From assembly GCA_910585635.1 (NCBI GenBank), contig CAJUFE010000077.1, forward strand, positions 1-16,220: a DNA stretch of 16,220 nucleotides, written 5' to 3'. Source of the stretch: an uncultured Lachnospiraceae bacterium. Lineage in GTDB: Bacteria > Bacillota > Clostridia > Lachnospirales > Lachnospiraceae. Position 1 is the first letter of the stretch. Each line of letters begins with the position of its first letter. Of this stretch, positions 5,510-13,277 are shown one piece after another. The position numbers and the translations under genes were made by a program. The notes beneath the pieces were generated by a model. The model was not told the origin of the DNA, did not search any database, and saw nothing but the letters and a program-made list of their open reading frames with translations.

Positions 5510-6895
5510 TCACAGCCCTTTCCGCTCCTTAAGCTGCCTCCTATAGACCTCGACCACCTGCTCCATAGCCTTTCTGCCGGGCGCCCCGATGCAGACCCGC
5601 TTTGCCACGCAGTTCTTCATGCTGATGGCCTCGTACACGTCCTCCTCGAACACCGGGCTGATCGCCTTGAACTCCTCCAGGGTCAACTCATCCAGCGCGA
5701 TCTTCTTATCCAGGCAGTAGAGCACCAGCTCCCCCACGATCCCATGGGCATCCCTGAAGGGCACGCCGTGCTTGACCAGATAATCTGCCGCATCCGTGGC
5801 GTTGGTAAAGCCATGGCGGGCGCTGTCCTCCATCCGGTCCTTCCTAAAGGTCATGGAGGCGATCATCTTCGTGAACAGCAGGATACAGCTCTTCACTGTG
5901 TCCATGGCGTCAAAGGCCAGCTCCTTGTCCTCCTGCATGTCCTTATTATAGGCCAGGGGAAGGCCCTTCATGGTGGTCAGCAACGCGATCAGCGTGCCGT
6001 AGACCCGTCCCGTCTTCCCGCGGATCAGCTCGGCGATATCCGGGTTCTTCTTCTGGGGCATGATGCTGCTCCCGGTGGAGTAGGCGTCGTCCAGCTCCAC
6101 GAACCGGTACTCATCGGTGTTCCAGACGATCACCTCCTCGCAGAACCGGCTCAGATGCATGGAGATGATGGACATGGCGCTCAAAAGCTCCAGCAGGTAA
6201 TCCCTGTCCGACACGGAATCCATGGAATTTAAGGTGGGCCCATAGAAATCCAGCAGGCTGGCCGTCTGCTCCCGGTCCAGAGGATAGGTGGTCCCCGCCA
6301 GCGCACCCGCGCCTAATGGACAGTAGTTCATCCGCTCATACAGATCTCTCAGGCGGCTCCTGTCCCTGGAGAACATCTCAAAATACGCTCCTACATGGTG
6401 GGCCAGGGTGATCGGCTGGGCCTTCTGCATATGGGTGAACCCCGGCATATAGGTGTCCAGGTTCTCCTCCATGATCTTTAAAAGTTCCTCCAAAAGCCCA
6501 TAGAGCAGATGGTCCATCTCCTTCACCTGGTCCCTGGTGTAGAGCTTCATATCCAGAGCCACCTGATCGTTCCGGCTGCGCCCAGTGTGGAGACGCTTGC
6601 CAGCTTCCCCGATCCGCTTTGTCAGCTCTTCTTCCACAAAAGAATGGATATCCTCTGCCCCAGGCCCGATCGAGAGGCTCCCCTCCTCGATATCCGCCAG
6701 GATCTGCTCCAGTCCCTCTATGATCTTCTCTCCGTCCTCACGGCTCACGATCTGCTGTTCAGCCAGCATGGTCACATGGGCGATGCTGCCCCGGATATCC
6801 TGCCGGTAAAAACGCTGGTCAAAGGATAAGGACTCATTGAACGCGTGTACCAGCTGGTCGGTCTCCTTTGTAAAACGTCCTCCCCAAAGTTTCAT
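5510..6895 (-). CDS. argH: Argininosuccinate lyase
   Basis: This 461-residue protein catalyses the last step of arginine synthesis, splitting argininosuccinate into arginine and fumarate. It starts MKLWGGRF, the usual N-terminus. It shows the conserved blocks of the fumarase/aspartase superfamily: HTGRSRNDQVALD at about 103-115, GFTHMQKAQP with the catalytic-region His155, and the signature GSSIMPQKKNPD at 275-286 with the mobile-loop serines 276/277. Length is normal for the family. ATG 6895 is chosen over TTG 6913 because AAAGGAG lies 8 bases upstream. argG is not next to it; the gene follows yfhO after a gap of about 170 bases in which I saw no T-box, arginine riboswitch or clear promoter. 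It may be read from upstream or from an unrecognised promoter. Confidence 0.97.
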   Translation of the reverse strand: MKLWGGRFTKETDQLVHAFNESLSFDQRFYRQDIRGSIAHVTMLAEQQIVSREDGEKIIEGLEQILADIEEGSLSIGPGAEDIHSFVEEELTKRIGEAGKRLHTGRSRNDQVALDMKLYTRDQVKEMDHLLYGLLEELLKIMEENLDTYMPGFTHMQKAQPITLAHHVGAYFEMFSRDRSRLRDLYERMNYCPLGAGALAGTTYPLDREQTASLLDFYGPTLNSMDSVSDRDYLLELLSAMSIISMHLSRFCEEVIVWNTDEYRFVELDDAYSTGSSIMPQKKNPDIAELIRGKTGRVYGTLIALLTTMKGLPLAYNKDMQEDKELAFDAMDTVKSCILLFTKMIASMTFRKDRMEDSARHGFTNATDAADYLVKHGVPFRDAHGIVGELVLYCLDKKIALDELTLEEFKAISPVFEEDVYEAISMKNCVAKRVCIGAPGRKAMEQVVEVYRRQLKERKGL

Positions 6896-7069
6896 CTCTC
6901 TATCTCCTTTCAACCCACAGGGGCGAGCTCCTATCTCCGGCTCACAGACCTGTGTCTATGCCCGTCTCTGTGTCTCTATCTCACTTGTGGCCGGGCCTTC
7001 CTCTGAGACTCTGAAGGTCCCCGGTAAACAGACGATCCATGTCTCCAAGGCCTTACCGATCTACACCTT

Positions 7070-10000
7070 TCAGATAAGCCCCGTGGCTTTCCCGTCCTCG
7101 TCGTCTCCCCCGCCGTCTTCCATCTCATCCACATCCCGGGCCCCGCCTCTGCCAAGCCAGGCCGCAAGGCCCACGAACAGCAGGCTGATCGCGCTGACCG
7201 CCGCCCCGGCCTTTAGTCCCGGCGGGTGGTATTCCAGGCGGATCTCATGGCTCCCGGCAGGCAGGTCGAGACCGAAGAACGCATCCAGCACCTTCCGGCC
7301 CTTCCTCTCCTGCCCGTCCACCGTGACCTTCCAGCCCTTATCATAGGGGATGCTGGTGAACAATGTCCCGGCCTCCGCGGCCTGGACATTTCCCTCGATC
7401 ACCGTATCCTCCCACCGGGTCACCTCCATCCCGCCGCCTATAAGGGCATCATAGACCTGGCCCAGCGCATCCTCTTCAAACCGGTAAGCTCTGGCATCCA
7501 TGATCAGATCCCCGCTGCAGGTGACCTGGATCTCCTGCCCGGCCAGGCACCAGCCCAGCTCCAGGAAAAAGCCGCGGCTCACATGATCGAACTTCTCCGT
7601 CCGATCCGGCAGCTCCGCCGTCACCTCGTCGATATCCTTATTGATCACATAGACATAATACTCCCCGTCCTGTTCTGGTGTAAAGCGGAAAGTCTGTCCG
7701 TTCACATCGCCCCAGGCATCGGCCAGCACCGGAGCGCAGCCCGTCAGCTCACAGATCCTGTTCTGCACCTGATCCGGCGTCCCGGCATCCGGGGCAAAGC
7801 CCTCCTCAAAGCCGGCAGGGAGCATAAAGCCCAGCGGAAGGGTGTAGAGGTTCTCATACAGGTAGGTGTCCCCCGACTCCCCTACATAGGACAGGAGCGG
7901 GCGTCCGTCGGGGAGCGCCGAGTACAGCCCGTATCGGACCGAGAACAGAGAATCCACTAACGGTGTGCTGCCAGTGATGCTGTAAGCATTGGTGGAGCTC
8001 TCGCAGCCCAGCTGCTTGAACAGCTTGGAAAGATCGGCATTAGCCACCGAGGAGAACAGGGATACCGACGGGAAGTTCATCCAGGCCCCGTCGTTCTTCG
8101 TCTTTCTCGTCACCTTCTCCACCCGGTAAAAGGTATCCTGGGGGATGTAGTCCTCCACCAATGTCCGCACGTCTGCATTGTCCCGGGTATAGCTGGTCCG
8201 GCTGGTGGTGGTCACACTGGTCACCGCCGTATTGACCGCCGCCTCCAGGGAGATGAGCCCTAATGCCAAAAGCGTCAGCATATCCCGGCTCCTCCCCCGG
8301 ACATACAGATAGAGGAGGCCGGCATACAGGGCCAGAAAGAGGATCGCCACATAAAATACGATAAAATGAAAATCCTTTTCCGTCACCAGATGCTCAGCCA
8401 AAAGGACGAAGACCGCCGCTCCCCAGAAGGCGATGGCCATGTGCTTCCAGGGGATCTGGTCCAGATACAGGTAGGCATGACAGCACATGGTCAGCAGCAG
8501 CAGGATATAGATGAAGGACTGCCTGCAGGGAAGGCTGTTGGGATAGTGGAAGCCATGCCAGAGGAAATTCAGGACATTGACGGAAAAGCTTAAGTAAAAA
8601 ATGAGCAGCAGACCGCAGTACACCGCCTTTTCCCGTACCGGGACCCGCCTGCAGGCCAGATAGAGCAGGAAAAAGAGGAGGACCGCCACACCGCAGTAGA
8701 TGTTGGGCCAGTGATCCAATCCGATCTCCACCTCCACGTTCCCGATGTGTCTGGCCAGCATCTCCAGGATCGAAAAGTAGGAGGTGAAGGTCTTGGGGAA
8801 GGTGGAGCTCCCCGAGGCGGTAGACTGCAGGGCCAGGACCTCCGGAAGGAGGACAAAGGCCGCAAGTCCGCCTGCGGCAAGAGAAGCCAGGGAGAACTGC
8901 CCCATAACGGTAAACAGCGCCCTAAACCCGCGCCAGCCCTCTATGATCAGCTGCGCGCCAAAATAGATCACCATGAAGATGCAGATCATGATGGAGATAT
9001 AGTAATTGGATAAGATGGACAGGCCCAGGCTGATGCAGTAAAGGCCCCACCGCCCCTCACGGACCAGCCGCTCCAGCCCCAGCATGATCAGCGGGAACAA
9101 AAAGATGCAGTCCAGCCACATGATGTTCCAGCTGTAGGCCGCCATGTAGCCGGACAAGGCATATAAGATCGCGAAGAACGCCGTCCCAAAGCGGTCCGTA
9201 TGGAAATGCCGCCGCAGATAGTAGTCCATGGTCAGACCGCACAGCCCGATCTTCAATACGATCATGTAGGTCATGAACTCGATGACCAGGGACTTGGGGC
9301 ACAGGATCAGCAGCCAGTTAAAGGGGCTGGCCAGATAGTAGGCGTAGAGGGCGGCAAAATTGATCCCCATCCCCACATCCCAGCTGTAGAGCAGGCTGCC
9401 CCCATGGGTCAGCTTATACTGGAACTCGGAAAAGAACGGGGCATACTGGTGGTACATATCCGTCCGCAGGAAGCTGTCCTCGCCAAAAGGAAAGATCCCC
9501 CGCTGGATAAAGATCACGATCATCACCAGCACCGGGACCAGGAAAGCCGCGATCACACCGTCCCTGGGCGTGATCAGACTGCTCCGCTCCCGTCCGTTCC
9601 CGTTCCAAGAGGAGCCTGCAAAGCGCCCAGGCCGCCTTTTGAGCCTTCTTGCTGACGGCCCGTCCCCGCAGGCAGAGCGGGCGCTTTCCTCCGGCCCTTC
9701 TGACCGCTCCATCGAGGCGGCAGAGCGCCAGCTTTCCTCCGGTCCATCTGACTGCTCCATCGAGGCAGCAGAGCGCCAGCTTTCCTCCGGCCCTTCTGAC
9801 CGCTCGATCCTGGCGGCGGAGCGCCAGCTTTCCTCCGGCCTTTCTGACCGCTCGATCCTGGCAGCAGAGCGGCCGGCCTTCGGCTGTCCTGCTGCTCCTG
9901 GACTGCCGACCCCAGACCGTGCTGTCTGCCTTTGCAGGGGACTCGTCCCCGGCAGCTGCCTTTGCTCCCCGACCTGTCCGTCCACTTCTCCTCCTGCTCC

Positions 10001-10096
10001 TAAAACCGACGCCATCCTCTTCTCCTCCCGGCCCTGCAGCTTAAGCACCGCCTCTTCAAGCTCCTGCGAGATCCTTCCAATATCCTGCAGTTCCAT
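7070..10096 (-). CDS. yfhO: YfhO-family membrane glycosyltransferase with repeat-expanded N-terminus
   Basis: This is a large integral membrane protein of about 1008 residues. The family motif GIFPFGEDSFLRTDMYHQY lies just after the first membrane helix (residues about 181-197), with the likely important Asp213. About a dozen more membrane segments follow, then a long extracytoplasmic C-terminal part with GWKVTVDGQ, PAGSHEIRLEYHPPG and a final membrane helix. B. subtilis YfhO and its relatives act as GT-C enzymes that transfer sugars from polyprenyl-phosphate to surface polymers such as lipoteichoic acid. gtrA directly upstream fits such a system; the polyprenyl-phosphate sugar synthase is not in this window. 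ATG 10096 is preferred because AGGAG lies 7 bases upstream; the longer frame from 10189 overlaps gtrA. The cytoplasmic N-terminus is unusually long (about 180 residues), charged, and contains four 16-residue repeats. Confidence 0.9.
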   Translation of the reverse strand: MELQDIGRISQELEEAVLKLQGREEKRMASVLGAGGEVDGQVGEQRQLPGTSPLQRQTARSGVGSPGAAGQPKAGRSAARIERSERPEESWRSAARIERSEGPEESWRSAASMEQSDGPEESWRSAASMERSEGPEESARSACGDGPSARRLKRRPGRFAGSSWNGNGRERSSLITPRDGVIAAFLVPVLVMIVIFIQRGIFPFGEDSFLRTDMYHQYAPFFSEFQYKLTHGGSLLYSWDVGMGINFAALYAYYLASPFNWLLILCPKSLVIEFMTYMIVLKIGLCGLTMDYYLRRHFHTDRFGTAFFAILYALSGYMAAYSWNIMWLDCIFLFPLIMLGLERLVREGRWGLYCISLGLSILSNYYISIMICIFMVIYFGAQLIIEGWRGFRALFTVMGQFSLASLAAGGLAAFVLLPEVLALQSTASGSSTFPKTFTSYFSILEMLARHIGNVEVEIGLDHWPNIYCGVAVLLFFLLYLACRRVPVREKAVYCGLLLIFYLSFSVNVLNFLWHGFHYPNSLPCRQSFIYILLLLTMCCHAYLYLDQIPWKHMAIAFWGAAVFVLLAEHLVTEKDFHFIVFYVAILFLALYAGLLYLYVRGRSRDMLTLLALGLISLEAAVNTAVTSVTTTSRTSYTRDNADVRTLVEDYIPQDTFYRVEKVTRKTKNDGAWMNFPSVSLFSSVANADLSKLFKQLGCESSTNAYSITGSTPLVDSLFSVRYGLYSALPDGRPLLSYVGESGDTYLYENLYTLPLGFMLPAGFEEGFAPDAGTPDQVQNRICELTGCAPVLADAWGDVNGQTFRFTPEQDGEYYVYVINKDIDEVTAELPDRTEKFDHVSRGFFLELGWCLAGQEIQVTCSGDLIMDARAYRFEEDALGQVYDALIGGGMEVTRWEDTVIEGNVQAAEAGTLFTSIPYDKGWKVTVDGQERKGRKVLDAFFGLDLPAGSHEIRLEYHPPGLKAGAAVSAISLLFVGLAAWLGRGGARDVDEMEDGGGDDEDGKATGLI
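9680..9871 (-). repeat. Four tandem 48-bp units inside yfhO
   Basis: Four head-to-tail 48-bp units encode the 16-residue pattern RSAAxxExSxGPEESW at residues 76-139 of YfhO (start 10096). The copies differ at a few positions (ARIE or SMEQ/SMER; ERP, EGP or DGP), so the array is not brand new. All units stay in frame and code for a charged, probably disordered cytoplasmic tail. Confidence 0.9.
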
Positions 10097-10151
10097 GCCC
10101 CATCTCCTCACCATCTCCTGCCCGCGGCCGCACCGTCCGCAGTAAACCTCT

Positions 10152-10595
10152 TTAGCGGTCCTTGAATATCCAGAACTTGCTAAAGACATAGTTCATGACC
10201 AGATTGACCACCGTCGTCACGCCTTTGGCCAGGTATACCCCGATCTCGAGCCCGGCCAGGCGCAGGGTCTTCCAGCCCAGCATATCCACCAGCAGGATCA
10301 TCAGCACCATGACCACCACAAAGGAAAACACCCTCGCCGCAAAAAAAGACCACCATTCCTTCCACAGATAGGCCGGCTTAAACTGGAAGTTCCGGAACAC
10401 GATCAGCTTATTGACCACATAGGCAAAGAGCACTGCCGCCATAAAGGATACCGCTGTGGATACCTTATGATCCATCTGACAGCGCTCATACAGCACCCAA
10501 AAGACCACCCAGTCCACCACCGTGGTCAAGACCCCGCAGATCAGGTAACTCATAGTCTCATAATTGACGATCTTCCGGTAAATCTTCTGCAGCAT
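10152..10595 (-). CDS. gtrA: GtrA-family membrane protein
   Basis: This small membrane protein of 147 residues has four predicted membrane helices: about MSYLICGVLTTVVDWVVFWV, then the AVSFMAAVLFAYVVN, FSFVVVMVLMILLV and VTTVVNLVMNYVFSKF regions. Features typical of GtrA/GtcA proteins are the N-terminal helix with a G.L.T..D pattern and the C-terminal NYVFSKFWIFK. Members assist transfer of polyprenyl-phosphate-linked sugars across the membrane during decoration of cell-wall or surface polymers. ATG 10595 follows GGAGG with good spacing; the TTG further upstream is not needed. The stop lies 55 bases before the preferred yfhO start, so the two are probably one transcript and one functional unit. 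Confidence 0.9.
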   Translation of the reverse strand: MLQKIYRKIVNYETMSYLICGVLTTVVDWVVFWVLYERCQMDHKVSTAVSFMAAVLFAYVVNKLIVFRNFQFKPAYLWKEWWSFFAARVFSFVVVMVLMILLVDMLGWKTLRLAGLEIGVYLAKGVTTVVNLVMNYVFSKFWIFKDR

Positions 10596-10645
10596 TGCTC
10601 TCCTCCGAAATGTGTTTGACAAGCTTACTCAGGCCAACTTTCTCT

Positions 10646-10674
10646 ATTGTAGTATAGACTTTCCCAAAAGTAAA
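10646..10674 (-). promoter_or_regulatory. Candidate promoter for gtrA-yfhO
   Basis: On the minus strand a -35-like TTTACT (10674-10669) and a -10 TACAAT (10651-10646) are separated by 17 bases. They lie in the 89-base gap between the apbE stop and the gtrA start. The hexamers match the consensus at 4 and 5 of 6 positions. No terminator is seen after apbE, so read-through from upstream may also occur. Confidence 0.5.
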
Positions 10675-10684
10675 GGTGGTACCG

Positions 10685-11941
10685 CTAGGGCTGCAGCAGC
10701 TCCTTAGCCCCCTCCGAGTAATGCACCTTATAGTCCTCGGTGATAAAATAACCGCAGACCTCCGGCATGGTGTCTAAAAGGGCGATCCCCTCCTTAAGCC
10801 CCAGGGAGAAGCAGGCTGTGCTCAGCCCGTCCCCGTCTACGGACCGTGGGGAGACGATGGTCACGCTCAGCAGGCCATTGTCATAGGGGTAGCCGGTCTT
10901 TGGGTCCAGGATATGATGATAGTTGACCCCGTCCTTTTCAAAGCACCGCTCGTAGACGCCGGAGGTGACCACCGACCGATCTCGGATGTTTAAGACCGCG
11001 ATCGTCTCGTTCCGGTCCTTGAAGGGCTTTTGCAGCCCCACCTTAAAGGGGAGGCCGTCAGGCTTTTCGCCGATGCACAGAACATTGCCCCCCAGGTTGA
11101 TGAGAGCGCTCTTTACGCCCTGCTCCAGGAGATAGTCCTTGATCTTGTCGGCGATGTAGCCTTTGGCGATGGCGCCCAGCTCGATCCTGGTATCCGGCGA
11201 AGCAAAACAGATCTCCTCCCCTTCTACCGAGAGGTTTTCATACCCTACGGTCTCCACGGCCCGTGCCAGACGGTCCGGGTCCGGCAGCTCCTTTTCTCCG
11301 CTGGTGAAATCCCACATAGAGCTGACCGGCTCGATCGTGATGTCAAAGGCGCCGCCGGATAACCGGGAATAGGCCAGCCCCTCTTCGATCAGCCGGGCAG
11401 TGGAGTCGGATACGGCCATCCTTTCGGTCCCGGCGCTCCTGTTGTTGAGCCTGGCGATCTCGCTGGTGGCGATCGTCCGGCTGAGCTGTTCCTCATATCT
11501 CCGGCACAGCTCTAAGCTCCCCTCTAAAAGCGCCTGGTCCTGGCTGTCGTAGATCGTGATGACCACAAAGGTGTCCAGCAGGAACGCGGTATCGGAGATT
11601 GGGTCTTGGGGCAGCCGCACCGGACCCAGACCGGAGCCGTTCCCGGTCTGGGGCGGCGTGGTCTGGGTCTGGTCGGAGCTTCCAGCGGTCTGGGAGGGCG
11701 GGAGCTGAGGCCGCCCGCAGCCCCCTAAGAGGAGCGCGGCTGTCAAGAGCACCGACAGTCCGCATCCTTTTATCCGGCCTCGCATCTGGCTCTGCGTCCG
11801 GCCTTCCACCCGGCTTTGTACCTGGCTTTGTGTCCGGTTTTCCACTTGGCTTTGCGCCCGGCTCTGTACCCAGCTTTGTATTTGGCTTTGTGTCCGGCTT
11901 TTCCTAGCGCCCTTGCCGGATCCTTTCATCCCTTTTTGCAT
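10685..11941 (-). CDS. apbE: FAD:protein FMN transferase (ApbE) lipoprotein with repeat-rich N-terminal extension
   Basis: ApbE attaches FMN from FAD to a threonine of target flavoproteins such as RnfG/NqrC-type electron-transport subunits, on the outer face of the membrane. The catalytic domain is complete (about residues 115-418), with GAIAKGY (256-262), LINLGGN (280-286), HHILDPKTGYP (342-352) and DGDGLSTACFSLG from 369. A lipoprotein signal (CGLSVLLTAALLLGGC) puts the lipidated cysteine at residue 75. Oddly, a basic Gln/Ser-rich extension of about 52 residues precedes it if translation begins at ATG 11941, 7 bases after the aminotransferase stop. An internal ATG at 11785 would give a normal 366-residue lipoprotein, but no ribosome site precedes it. 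The ribosome site at 11941 is weak too, so translational coupling is plausible. Confidence 0.93.
   Translation of the reverse strand: MQKGMKGSGKGARKSRTQSQIQSWVQSRAQSQVENRTQSQVQSRVEGRTQSQMRGRIKGCGLSVLLTAALLLGGCGRPQLPPSQTAGSSDQTQTTPPQTGNGSGLGPVRLPQDPISDTAFLLDTFVVITIYDSQDQALLEGSLELCRRYEEQLSRTIATSEIARLNNRSAGTERMAVSDSTARLIEEGLAYSRLSGGAFDITIEPVSSMWDFTSGEKELPDPDRLARAVETVGYENLSVEGEEICFASPDTRIELGAIAKGYIADKIKDYLLEQGVKSALINLGGNVLCIGEKPDGLPFKVGLQKPFKDRNETIAVLNIRDRSVVTSGVYERCFEKDGVNYHHILDPKTGYPYDNGLLSVTIVSPRSVDGDGLSTACFSLGLKEGIALLDTMPEVCGYFITEDYKVHYSEGAKELLQP
11783..11896 (-). repeat. Imperfect Gln/Ser-rich coding repeat at the start of apbE
   Basis: Residues 16-53 of the predicted ApbE repeat RTQSQ (positions 16, 36 and 48) with VQSR and AQSQ variants between. 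The DNA shows matching runs of GGCTTTGTxxCxGG-type units on the plus strand. It lies just before the signal peptide. Confidence 0.75.
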
Positions 11942-11948
11942 AGCCGCC

Positions 11949-13229
11949 CTACCCCAGCATCCTGTCGATGGATACCAGCTTGACACAGAGGGTGAAGATC
12001 TCCATCGCGGTCCGCAGATCCTCCAGAGACGGATAGGTGGGGGCGATCCGGATATTGCTGTCATGGGGGTCCTTCCCGTAAGGATAGGTGGCACCCGCCC
12101 CGGTCATGATCACACCGGCCTTTTTCGCCTTGGCCACGATCGCCTTGGCACAGCCGTCCAGGGAATCAAAGGAGATGAAATAGCCGCCCTTTGGCTTGGT
12201 CCAGCTGCCGATCCCTAAACCGCCCAGCTCATTTTCCAGGGTGTCGATCACCATCTCAAATTTCGGGCGCAGGATATCCGCGTGGAGCTTCATATGCTCC
12301 ATCATCCCGTGTATACCGCCGAAAAAGCGTACGTGCCGCAGCTGGTTCACCTTATCGTGGCCGATCGTCTGGATCTTCAGCTGCTGCTTGATATCTTCCA
12401 TATTATTAGGAGAGGTGGCCAATGCCGCCAGGCCGGAGCCTGGGAAGCTGATCTTGGAGGTGGAGGCAAATTTATACACCAGATCCGGGTTCCCTGCCCG
12501 CTTGCACTCGGCCAGGATCTCGATCAGATGGTCCTGATCCATGTCATATAGATGGTGGACCCCATAGGCGTTATCCCAATAGATCCGGAAATCCTTTGCC
12601 GCAGGCTTTAACCTGGCAAAGCGGCGGACCGTCTCATCTGAGTAAGAGATCCCCTGGGGGTTCGAATATTTGGGGACGCACCAGATCCCCTTGATGGCCT
12701 CGTCATGGCTCACCAGCTCCTCCACCATGTCCATATCCGGGCCGGTGGGGGTCATGGGGACGTTGACCATCTCGATGCCGAAATACTCCGTGATCGCGAA
12801 GTGGCGGTCATAGCCCGGCACCGGGCATAAAAACTTCACCTTATCCAGCTTGCACCAGGGCGTATTCCCCATCACGCCGTGGGTCATGGAACGGGAGACC
12901 GTATCATACATCACGTTTAAGCTGGAATTGCCGTAGATGATGATGCTGTCCACCGGGTTTTCCATCATGTCCCCGATCAGCTCTCTGGCTTCCCGGATGC
13001 CGTCCAGCACGCCGTAATTCCGACAGTCTGTGCCGTCCTCACAGGTCAGGTCCTCGCCGCCGCCAAGTACGTCCATCATCCCCATGGACAGGTCCAGCTG
13101 CTCCGTACAGGGCTTCCCTCTGGCCATGTTCAGGCTCAGGCCCTTGCTCTGATACTCTTTATATCTAACGCTGAGCTGCTTTTTCAAGGAGCTCAGCTCC
13201 TCCTTCGTCATTTCTGCATATGGTTTCAT
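11949..13229 (-). CDS. Aspartate aminotransferase-type class I PLP enzyme
   Basis: This 426-residue cytoplasmic PLP-dependent aminotransferase belongs to the PF12897-like aspartate aminotransferase group. Visible fold-type I residues are Asn190 (KYSNPQG), Asp219 and Tyr222 (IYWDNAYG), the PLP lysine Lys259 (FASTSKISFPGSG) and the carboxylate-binding Arg394 (SNIRIAPTYPS). The likely reaction is reversible amino transfer between aspartate or a related amino acid and 2-oxoglutarate; substrate range cannot be told from sequence. ATG 13229 is preceded by AAAGGAG. It begins 48 bases after gatB, with no terminator between, so it may be co-transcribed with gatAB. The stop is 7 bases before the apbE start. 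Confidence 0.9.
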   Translation of the reverse strand: MKPYAEMTKEELSSLKKQLSVRYKEYQSKGLSLNMARGKPCTEQLDLSMGMMDVLGGGEDLTCEDGTDCRNYGVLDGIREARELIGDMMENPVDSIIIYGNSSLNVMYDTVSRSMTHGVMGNTPWCKLDKVKFLCPVPGYDRHFAITEYFGIEMVNVPMTPTGPDMDMVEELVSHDEAIKGIWCVPKYSNPQGISYSDETVRRFARLKPAAKDFRIYWDNAYGVHHLYDMDQDHLIEILAECKRAGNPDLVYKFASTSKISFPGSGLAALATSPNNMEDIKQQLKIQTIGHDKVNQLRHVRFFGGIHGMMEHMKLHADILRPKFEMVIDTLENELGGLGIGSWTKPKGGYFISFDSLDGCAKAIVAKAKKAGVIMTGAGATYPYGKDPHDSNIRIAPTYPSLEDLRTAMEIFTLCVKLVSIDRMLG

Positions 13230-13277
13230 GTGCTTCTCCTTTCCTAACCTCCATGCGGCCCGCTCTGTCCTCTGCTC

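Noticed and set aside
5744..6232. A 162-codon plus-strand open frame
   Set aside because: Antisense to conserved argH coding sequence with no protein-like features.
6896..7069. Possible T-box or riboswitch before argH
   Set aside because: No T-box sequence, no strong terminator hairpin and no known aptamer pattern was found; only weak, short inverted repeats.
7226..7960. A 244-codon open frame on the plus strand
   Set aside because: It lies wholly antisense to the clear yfhO frame, has no family motifs, and such frames are expected opposite GC-rich genes.
9680..9871. CRISPR-like repeat array
   Set aside because: The units are directly adjacent with no spacers, keep a coding frame and lie inside yfhO; no cas genes are present.
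10096..10189. Upstream yfhO start at 10189 overlapping gtrA
   Set aside because: The ATG at 10096 has a well-placed AGGAG, while the longer frame overlaps the end of gtrA and lacks a ribosome site.
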